The position numbers and the translations under genes were made by a program. The notes beneath the pieces are model-generated. The model was not told the DNA's origin. It saw nothing but the letters and a program-made list of their open reading frames with translations, and searched no databases. From Saprospiraceae bacterium (GTDB lineage Bacteria; Bacteroidota; Bacteroidia; Chitinophagales; Saprospiraceae): a stretch of DNA of 5,328 nucleotides. This document shows positions 1 to 5,328 of this stretch, one piece after another. The stretch is from contig JABDJM010000400.1 of assembly GCA_013002475.1 (NCBI GenBank), positions 1 through 5,328 on the forward strand, given 5' to 3'. Each line of letters begins with the position of its first letter. Within the stretch, counting starts at the first letter, position 1.

Positions 1-3000
1 CTTGATAACTCGGGCGGTTGTTGTGCTACTTGGCGTAATCACCTGGATTATATAAACCCTGGAACCGAGTTGCTGAAGATCGTTAAACTCAAGTTTATTA
101 TTCCCGGTATTAAGAGGCAAGGAATGATAACTCCTTACCTGCTTCCCGCCGGTATCCAAAATCCTGACAAGGCTTTTTTCTGCAACATTATGTTCAAACT
201 CCACTGTAAGTTGTCCGGAAAATGGGTTTGGCCAAACCTTAATTGGATGGGCCGTCCTTGGTTCAAAGATTCCTGTCGGACAGACCGTAGAGTATGTGAA
301 TACATCTGAAAGTCCACTTTCATCATTTTGACAAACAGATTTGATCTGAAAATCATACTCAGTACACTCGCCTAGTCCAAAGAAGGTTAGTGAATTGTCG
401 GTGGTTGCCTGGGACATCCAGGTAAGGCTATCTACATTTTTCCAGAATACTTCAAAACCAATGGCCAGTGGATCTCCATCCCAACCAACAGTGATCTCTG
501 TCTCTGCAGAGCCCAAAGAATCGATCGTCCCAGGTGCTAAACAGGGGCAAGGGATATTTATGCTTAATACTTCTGATGGAGAGCCTATGATCCCGGAACA
601 AATAGTGGTTATCCGAACCTCGTAATCACCACAATCATCAAATGGTGGGATTGGGAATGGATTATCTGATGTTTGATAGGAGGTCCAGTCGTTTTGGCCC
701 TGCTGCGATACATCGATCAAAAATGCCTCTGCATTTGTTGGATTATCCCAGGAGAGGGAAGCCGCATTCCCCTGAACAGCCGCAGCGAGGTTTAACGGGG
801 CGGCACAATCATAGCTGCCATCGTTTATAATTACACAATAATCTTCAACCTCTCCTTCATATTGACTATCACAGGCTCCCAGGAGGTTAGTTTGAAAGCT
901 AACCTTTACCCGCATTCTGGTAAGTCCAGGAAGTGCAGTTTCAGGGATAACAAAATTCCCGCTTACAACTTCTACTTCAGCATCATTTAATATGATCTCA
1001 TCCTCGGTAAATTCTCCATCCTGATTATAGTCGATCCAGGCAACTACATTTTCTGTAAATGAATTTTGTTGATACCCTATGGTCGCCTGAATTTCGTTTG
1101 TGGAAAATGGCTCAAAGAGCAATATCGGGCTTGAGAATAACGCATAGCCGCCATTGTCCCCTGATTCGTTTGTATAAGAATTTATGGTTAGAGCCTGGAG
1201 GAATTCGAAATTTGTCGATCCTTCAGTTACGCAATAGGGAAGATCCTCGCAAGCTCCGCAGCCCGTTACATGAAATTCGACCAAGGGTCCAAAATCTGTA
1301 GTATCATTCATGCACAAGGTTTGGACCTGGGCTTCGTAATCATTACAGGGAGAAAGTCCAGTCAGTACAAGCGAATCTCCGGATGCGACGGCTTCCGTCC
1401 AGTCGGCGGTACCCACAATTCGATATCGGATATTGTAATTGACAGCGGCTAGAACAAAATCCCAATCCGCAAATGCCGTTGTATCTGTTAGATCGCTAAA
1501 GGCCAACTCTGTTGGAGCCTCACAACAGCCATCCGTCTTAAAAACATACGGAAAGGAGTAATCCGATGTGGCCATACTATCAGCACATTCATTCATCACC
1601 CTGAATTCATATTCTGTACAGGGCATCAGGCCAGCCAAAGATACTGGGGAAATTGCATTGGCCACATCTGTCCAAATGGTATCACCTAGGGGTCTCCATT
1701 GCATCATCGCGCTGGTTGCATTAGGGCCATTTGCCCAGACAAGGTCTGAGGAGACGTCCGTCAGGTTTTCTGTATCCAGCCCACTTGGGGGAGGGCAAGG
1801 TCCACAGTTCAGCATGATATCTTCTATTGCCTGAAAGGCATTGGCTACACCTCCAGAGGCAACAAGATCTTCATAGCCTGCAACCGGGGTGACGTTATCC
1901 AATAAGTACCCTCGGACAGCGAGTGCTGCACCAGCAGGATCATTTTTTGCTAATGCCGTAAGGTTACTGCAAGGGGCAGAATACATCAGACCTATGATCC
2001 CGGCAACAAGAGGACTTGAGAAACTTGTTCCGGTTGTAGATCCGTAACCACCGCCTGAACTCGTTGTGTAGACCAGAATACCAGGAGCTGCCAGGTCAAT
2101 TTGCATCGGCCCAAATCCTCCACCTTGCTGATTGGCATCCCCGGATCTGGTGACTGCCACCATGAAGTCTGAAGGACAAGCTGTGGGGAGGTCACCTTCA
2201 ATGTCAATATTAATACCCTGATTGGAGGTCGCCCCACAATTCAGAATACCCTCCGCACCCAGGTCATCATAAAATGAGCACCATAGTGGAGCATCTTCAG
2301 GGTCTCCGAAATCCACACCCCAGGAAGCATTCGTGCTTACCACAAAGGCTCCCTTTTCTCCGTTGGTTTGATTATACATCTGGCGCATTGCATAAGGGTA
2401 GGCATATGCTTCTAGAACCAAGGCCTCCTGAGTGGCAAAATTATTTTTGATCATCATGATCTTGACATCCCAGTTGATCCCTGTTCCGCCAATTTCATTA
2501 TTACCAACAGCACCGATCATTCCGGAGACACTCACACCATGCCCTCCGTTCCCAACATCGTCGTCATCCGAAAATATGTTCCAGCCTAAATAATCGTCTA
2601 TATATCCGTTTTCGTCATCATCAATTCCATTTCCTGGGATCTCATGCTGGTTTACCCAGGCATTGTCCATCAGGTCAGGATGCGTTAGATCTGTTCCATC
2701 ATCCAGGACTGCAACAACAATTTCATCTCCATCAGTCGTCAGTCCTCCAGTGGTGATGTCCCAGGCTAATTCGGCATCTACGTCTGCATCTGCCACAGCC
2801 CCATTTGTACCGTCATTAAACCAATGCCATTGAGAAGAAAACTCGGCATCATTTGGAAATGTCTGACGAGGTTCGACCAGGTGATTGACCTGGGCAGTGA
2901 TCACTTTCGGATGCTGACGAAGTGCGTTAAGCAATCTTCCTTCATGCACAGCTGTATGATCAAATTGGAGTATCCAGATATTCCAGGGAGTTTTTAATTT

Positions 3001-3189
3001 CCTTTCGCCTCTTATACGAGTCGCTTCACCCTCAAATCTTTGCAGTTCCAGAGTGATCTCTGTGATTGAAGTACTAGGTTCAATTTTGACTAAATATTCA
3101 CCGAGAGCGTGATCCAGTGATTGAGAAATTGATGGTGTGCAAATAAGACTAAATAGGAGAATTGATGCGAGATGAATAATCCGATACAT
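1..3189 (-). CDS. Secreted subtilisin-like (S8) serine peptidase with FN3 and GEVED modules and a T9SS sorting domain; 3' end cut by window
   Basis: One uninterrupted frame of 1063 codons. The ATG at 3189-3187 is the only possible ATG start, because an in-frame TAA lies at 3213-3211 with no ATG between. Seen: a signal peptide (about 1-23, ending SISQ-S); a propeptide-like region (about 24-120); and an S8 domain (about 140-450). The catalytic set is complete: D163 in VAVLDDGTD, H217 in GHGVSVSG, oxyanion N287 in STNASWG and S389 in GTSFSSP. An acidic loop at 190-199 (DDDENGYIDD) resembles a calcium-binding site. Next come FN3 modules (about 465-555 and 556-645), a GEVED domain (about 648-789, with GEVEDY at 779-784), and two more FN3 modules (about 795-880 and 883-970). 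A T9SS type-A-like sorting domain starts near PIKVWPNP (982-989) and reaches ARVIK at the window edge, so the stop is probably only a few codons away. Family knowledge: such enzymes cross the outer membrane by T9SS and lose the C-terminal domain on surface attachment or release. Inference: an extracellular endopeptidase whose FN3/GEVED stalk binds substrate or matrix. The substrate is unknown. Confidence 0.96.
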   Translation of the reverse strand, partial: MYRIIHLASILLFSLICTPSISQSLDHALGEYLVKIEPSTSITEITLELQRFEGEATRIRGERKLKTPWNIWILQFDHTAVHEGRLLNALRQHPKVITAQVNHLVEPRQTFPNDAEFSSQWHWFNDGTNGAVADADVDAELAWDITTGGLTTDGDEIVVAVLDDGTDLTHPDLMDNAWVNQHEIPGNGIDDDENGYIDDYLGWNIFSDDDDVGNGGHGVSVSGMIGAVGNNEIGGTGINWDVKIMMIKNNFATQEALVLEAYAYPYAMRQMYNQTNGEKGAFVVSTNASWGVDFGDPEDAPLWCSFYDDLGAEGILNCGATSNQGINIDIEGDLPTACPSDFMVAVTRSGDANQQGGGFGPMQIDLAAPGILVYTTSSGGGYGSTTGTSFSSPLVAGIIGLMYSAPCSNLTALAKNDPAGAALAVRGYLLDNVTPVAGYEDLVASGGVANAFQAIEDIMLNCGPCPPPSGLDTENLTDVSSDLVWANGPNATSAMMQWRPLGDTIWTDVANAISPVSLAGLMPCTEYEFRVMNECADSMATSDYSFPYVFKTDGCCEAPTELAFSDLTDTTAFADWDFVLAAVNYNIRYRIVGTADWTEAVASGDSLVLTGLSPCNDYEAQVQTLCMNDTTDFGPLVEFHVTGCGACEDLPYCVTEGSTNFEFLQALTINSYTNESGDNGGYALFSSPILLFEPFSTNEIQATIGYQQNSFTENVVAWIDYNQDGEFTEDEIILNDAEVEVVSGNFVIPETALPGLTRMRVKVSFQTNLLGACDSQYEGEVEDYCVIINDGSYDCAAPLNLAAAVQGNAASLSWDNPTNAEAFLIDVSQQGQNDWTSYQTSDNPFPIPPFDDCGDYEVRITTICSGIIGSPSEVLSINIPCPCLAPGTIDSLGSAETEITVGWDGDPLAIGFEVFWKNVDSLTWMSQATTDNSLTFFGLGECTEYDFQIKSVCQNDESGLSDVFTYSTVCPTGIFEPRTAHPIKVWPNPFSGQLTVEFEHNVAEKSLVRILDTGGKQVRSYHSLPLNTGNNKLEFNDLQQLGSRVYIIQVITPSSTTTARVIK
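280..1797 (-). repeat. Four cysteine-framed FN3 modules interrupted by one GEVED domain (protein-level repeat)
   Basis: Within the peptidase gene, four modules share the pattern C-x2-Y-x7-C, with the two cysteines always eleven residues apart: C524/C535, C615/C626, C853/C864 and C942/C953. Each module also begins at a Cys-containing junction (CPPP, GCCEAP, CAAP, CPCLAP). The region fits Bacteroidota FN3 domains with an added disulfide. The modules are divergent, so this is an old protein-level duplication rather than a recent DNA repeat. The GEVED domain separates modules 2 and 3. It carries an EF-hand-like acidic loop at residues 720-731 (DYNQDGEFTEDE). Disulfide pairing and metal binding are inferred. 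Confidence 0.8.
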
Positions 3190-3250
3190 GTAATGGTTGA
3201 TTTTGTTTGATTATGCTTGTCCTTGGTAAATATCCCTGAATTGGACGGGT

Positions 3251-3288
3251 AAATTGGTCGCCAAATTGACCTTGACCAGTCTTGCCCA
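3251..3288. promoter_or_regulatory. Possible operator: imperfect inverted repeat and TTGACC/CTTGnCCA repeats
   Basis: AAATTGG (3251-3257) and CCAAATT (3261-3267) form an inverted repeat with a 3-bp loop and one mismatch. A perfect hexamer tandem TTGACC-TTGACC follows at 3266-3277, and TTGCCC lies at 3282-3287. CTTGACCA (3271-3278) and CTTGCCCA (3281-3288) repeat with a 10-bp period, about one helical turn. The cluster covers the candidate peptidase promoter, where a regulator could act. No specific regulator is recognised, and chance remains possible. Confidence 0.25.
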
Positions 3289-3289
3289 A
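3262..3289 (-). promoter_or_regulatory. Candidate promoter for the S8 peptidase gene
   Basis: Read on the minus strand, TTG (3289-3287) is followed after 17 bp by TCAATTTG (3269-3262). This differs at one position from the Bacteroidota -7 consensus TAnnTTTG, and the spacing is within the known range for TTG and -7 elements. It would give a leader of about 65-70 bases before the ATG at 3189. The match is imperfect and overlaps the TTGACC repeats, so the call is tentative. Confidence 0.3.
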
Positions 3290-3381
3290 CTAAATCAGTG
3301 CTATACTGACAAATCGCCTTGAAATTAACGATAAAATATTGAGTGAGAGAGGGCCCATTTGCCAGCCTTGAAAATTCTTTC

Positions 3382-3393
3382 CGATGGCCATCG
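3382..3393. promoter_or_regulatory. Perfect 12-bp palindrome, possible regulator site
   Basis: CGATGGCCATCG equals its own reverse complement. Its centre is about 40 bp upstream of the -7 box of the plus-strand gene, so near -50 relative to the inferred transcription start. That is a position typical of an activator dimer. A site this long is not expected often in 278 bp, but it is not strongly significant on its own. No known regulator motif was recognised. Confidence 0.3.
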
Positions 3394-3423
3394 TATGCAA
3401 AGTTTTTTTATACATGGATTCCT

Positions 3424-3431
3424 TAGATTTG
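3424..3431 (+). promoter_or_regulatory. Bacteroidota -7 promoter element for the TPR/PD40 gene
   Basis: TAGATTTG matches the Bacteroidota -7 consensus TAnnTTTG exactly. No good TTTG/TTG -33 element sits at the usual distance, only the T-run around 3403-3409, so promoter strength is uncertain. Transcription would start near 3437, leaving a leader of about 30 bases before the ATG at 3468. If real, this promoter excludes the in-frame upstream ATGs at 3384 and 3414. Confidence 0.45.
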
Positions 3432-3467
3432 CGTTCTAAAGCCAAACCCAAACATATCCTCCGCATT

Positions 3468-5328
3468 ATGAGACTACTTCAAATAATTCCTTTAATTCTT
3501 TTCAGCTTTTCGTTGTTTGGCCAATCTCTCAAAAAGGCAAACAAGGATTTCCAACAAGGTCAGATCAAATCTGCCCTGCAGCTTTATTTGAAGTATGCAG
3601 AAAAAAATCAGCAGGACGGAACTGTACTTGGAAGAATTGGAGATTGCTATACCCTGATGGGAGATACAGAAGGGGCAGTAGAATGGTATGAAAAGGCCCT
3701 CCTAGGTTCAGGCAGTAGTCCGGTCATCAGGTTGAAATTAGGAAAGGCATTTAAAACGCTTGGAGACTATGACAGGGCCAGTACTGAGTTTGAAAAATAC
3801 GCGATCTCAAAACCTTCCATAGGGAAGCACTTCCTGGAATCTTGCGAATTTGCTCAAAAGATGCTTGCTTCGGAGAGTCCCTATTTGGTGAAGCCCTATT
3901 TGTTGAATTCTGAGCAAAATGAATTTAATCCAACCTGGAAAGGGAAGGAGCTTGTGTTTGAGAGTTTTAAGGATCAAACCGCTGCTGAAACAGAAGTTAA
4001 TAATCACCAGATCTATAAGTCAACAGTAGCAGAGGCAGATGCTGGAGCATATCTTCCATTAGCTGGAATGGAGGAAAAAGGTCTCCTCAGTTATGACCTT
4101 TCCAACAATAAACTCTACTACTGTAAAGTGGAGTATACCCAAGACATTTTACCGATTCCTGAAAGTGGCTTGGAAATGAACCTTTTTATAGCTGATCTTG
4201 ATTCAGACGGCAATCCCGGTCGGGTGCAAAGCTTTCCTTTTAACGGGAAAGGTTATTCAACAGGATTTCCTCAAATCTCGGCAGATGGGAAAACCTTATA
4301 CTTCGCCTCAAATCGGGCTGATGGTTTTGGTGGTTGGGATCTTTACTTCTCAAGAAAGCTGGGACCTTCCTGGAGCCAGCCTATCAATTTAGGGCCCTAC
4401 GTCAATACCTCCGGAAATGAGATCCATCCATTTTTTGATGGTGCTAATGTGTACTTTTCTTCCGATTGGCATCCCGGGATGGGAGGCTATGATATTTTCA
4501 GGGCAGAGAGGATTGATGACGAGTGGAAAAAGATCTATCATCTCGGAAATCAATTGAACAGCCCTGCCAATGATCTGGGTTTTATCTATGATCCTTCATC
4601 ACGCAAAGGATTCCTTTCATCCAACCGGGTGGGAGGAAAGGGTAATATGGACCTTTACCTATTTCGCAAAATTACAGACGAGGTTGTCATCCAGGTTTCC
4701 GACCAGCTTGGGAACCCAATGGAAGGCGCTATGGTGGATCTATCCAACTGTGGTGAGAATGAGTATCAAACAGACAAGGAAGGGATTTACTCATTTCAGG
4801 CTTTGGGAGGGTTTTCCTGTGAGGCGATGATTAGCAAGACCGGATATTCCCCCATGCTGGTTTCAATCGCCGCAGATGGGAATACAGGTGTGAAAAAAAT
4901 TGAAATAGAATTGGAAAGGGAGGCCGTACCGGTAGAAGGACAAGTTGTTTATGCTAATACCCAAAATGGAGTATCCGGAGTCTTAATTCAAGCAACCAAT
5001 CAAAAGACTGCCAGAGTATTTGAAACCAGCTCTGATAAGCAGGGAAATTTCGAGATCCCTCTCAAGGCTAATACCACCTATATCGTAAGATTCAGCAAAG
5101 CCGGTCTGCGCGATTCGCACAAAAAAATAACCACCGGGGAGACGGTGGACCCTGGACTCATTTCAGCCATTCCAATGGAAGACCCCTATGGATTGTCAGC
5201 ACCCGGAGCAGAAGACGCTCCGCCGCCAATGGGGGAATTCAGTATCCAGCTTGCAGCGTCCACAAACCCAAATGCCATCCGGCAAAGCGATTATACCTCC
5301 CTTGAAAATCCCGGAAAAGTATACCTAG
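3468..5328 (+). CDS. Exported TPR-PD40 beta-propeller-carboxypeptidase-regulatory protein with probable SPOR-like C-terminus; 3' end cut by window
   Basis: An open frame of 620 codons continues past the window; the final TAG letters are out of frame. From ATG 3468 the protein starts with a compact signal peptide (about 1-19, MRLL...LFGQ-S) without a lipobox Cys. In-frame ATGs at 3384 and 3414 would add 28 or 18 residues ahead of it, and the -7 box at 3424-3431 lies downstream of both. Domains seen: about three TPRs (21-116); PD40/WD40-like propeller blades, clearest at 266-298 (FPQISADGKTLYFASNR), 318-348 (EIHPFFDGANVYFSSD) and 368-401 (LGFIYDPSSRKGFLSSNR); two carboxypeptidase-regulatory-like sandwiches (about 404-484 and 487-560); a Pro-rich linker (about 578-589); then FSIQLAAS from 591, which resembles the first strand of a SPOR domain. 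Family knowledge: TPR-PD40-CRD-OmpA proteins include PorE, a periplasmic T9SS component that binds peptidoglycan. Inference: a periplasmic scaffold that touches the cell wall. Whether it serves T9SS or is one of the many paralogues is undecided, so no symbol is given. Confidence 0.93.
   Translation, partial: MRLLQIIPLILFSFSLFGQSLKKANKDFQQGQIKSALQLYLKYAEKNQQDGTVLGRIGDCYTLMGDTEGAVEWYEKALLGSGSSPVIRLKLGKAFKTLGDYDRASTEFEKYAISKPSIGKHFLESCEFAQKMLASESPYLVKPYLLNSEQNEFNPTWKGKELVFESFKDQTAAETEVNNHQIYKSTVAEADAGAYLPLAGMEEKGLLSYDLSNNKLYYCKVEYTQDILPIPESGLEMNLFIADLDSDGNPGRVQSFPFNGKGYSTGFPQISADGKTLYFASNRADGFGGWDLYFSRKLGPSWSQPINLGPYVNTSGNEIHPFFDGANVYFSSDWHPGMGGYDIFRAERIDDEWKKIYHLGNQLNSPANDLGFIYDPSSRKGFLSSNRVGGKGNMDLYLFRKITDEVVIQVSDQLGNPMEGAMVDLSNCGENEYQTDKEGIYSFQALGGFSCEAMISKTGYSPMLVSIAADGNTGVKKIEIELEREAVPVEGQVVYANTQNGVSGVLIQATNQKTARVFETSSDKQGNFEIPLKANTTYIVRFSKAGLRDSHKKITTGETVDPGLISAIPMEDPYGLSAPGAEDAPPPMGEFSIQLAASTNPNAIRQSDYTSLENPGKVYL

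Larger units (their letters stand above)
3190..3467. other. Divergent intergenic region, non-coding
   Basis: These 278 bp separate the two divergent start codons and must hold both promoters and both 5' leaders. No convincing small gene or structured RNA was seen. The plus-strand frame of the downstream gene stays open back to a TGA at 3369-3371, but this extension does not look coding. The half near the peptidase gene contains a TTGACC-type repeat cluster. The half near the TPR gene contains a 12-bp palindrome, a T-run (3403-3409) and a consensus -7 box. Neither start codon has a clear Shine-Dalgarno sequence. The peptidase leader just before its ATG is A-rich, which is common in Bacteroidota. 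Confidence 0.7.

Noticed and set aside
135..356. Minus-strand 73-codon frame near the window start
   Set aside because: It overlaps the fourth FN3 module and the sorting domain in a different frame and shows no motif of its own.
70..1834. Plus-strand open frames of 60-88 codons (70-309, 395-625, 642-830, 1059-1301, 1270-1452, 1568-1834)
   Set aside because: All lie antisense to the continuous peptidase frame, show no recognisable domains, and have composition expected of shadow frames.
1992..2237. Minus-strand 81-codon frame
   Set aside because: It overlaps the subtilase catalytic domain in another frame on the same strand; the real frame there carries the GTSFSSP motif.
2698..2703. Inactive protease because the usual DTG motif reads DDG
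   Set aside because: The catalytic Asp (D163) is retained and the His, Asn and Ser residues are all present; the Thr-to-Asp change is next to the catalytic residue and does not remove it.
3190..3467. Riboswitch, small RNA or terminator in the intergenic region
   Set aside because: No stable long hairpin, GC stem followed by a T-run, or known riboswitch core was seen; the T-run at 3403-3409 has no adjacent strong stem.
3807..4830. Alternative frames at 3807-4007 (minus), 4198-4392 (plus) and 4570-4830 (plus)
   Set aside because: They are shadows of the continuous TPR/PD40 frame, which carries clear repeat motifs through these positions.
5326..5328. TAG at the window end as a stop codon for the plus-strand gene
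   Set aside because: It is out of frame: the last complete codon is CTA (5325-5327), and the final G begins the next codon.

Overview
The window looks like a fragment of a Bacteroidota chromosome. The evidence is a subtilisin-like protease ending in a type IX secretion (T9SS) sorting domain, a TPR/PD40/carboxypeptidase-regulatory envelope protein, a perfect Bacteroidota-type -7 box (TAnnTTTG), A-rich leaders without clear Shine-Dalgarno sites, and moderate GC content. The genus cannot be read from the sequence.

Layout: two large genes diverge from a 278-bp intergenic region, and both run off the window. Positions 1-3189 (minus strand) carry 1063 codons of a secreted multidomain S8 peptidase. 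Its order is signal peptide, propeptide-like region, subtilase domain with a complete D/H/N/S catalytic set, two FN3 modules, a GEVED domain, two more FN3 modules, and a C-terminal sorting domain cut within about its last residues. Positions 3468-5328 (plus strand) carry 620 codons of an exported protein with TPRs, PD40 beta-propeller repeats, two carboxypeptidase-regulatory-like beta-sandwiches, a Pro-rich linker and the start of a probable SPOR-like domain.

Positions 3190-3467 contain no gene but hold regulatory-looking sequence. There is a consensus -7 box for the plus-strand gene, a perfect 12-bp palindrome upstream of it, and a cluster of TTGACC-type repeats with an imperfect hairpin near a weaker candidate promoter for the peptidase.

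Functional reading (inference): the peptidase is probably carried across the outer membrane by T9SS and either anchored on the surface or released, acting as a degradative or adhesive enzyme. The plus-strand protein is probably periplasmic. Its TPR-PD40-CRD order resembles PorE, an envelope component of T9SS, but the C-terminal part needed to tell a PorE-type OmpA domain from a SPOR ending lies outside the window. No RNA gene, mobile element, CRISPR array or terminator was found.
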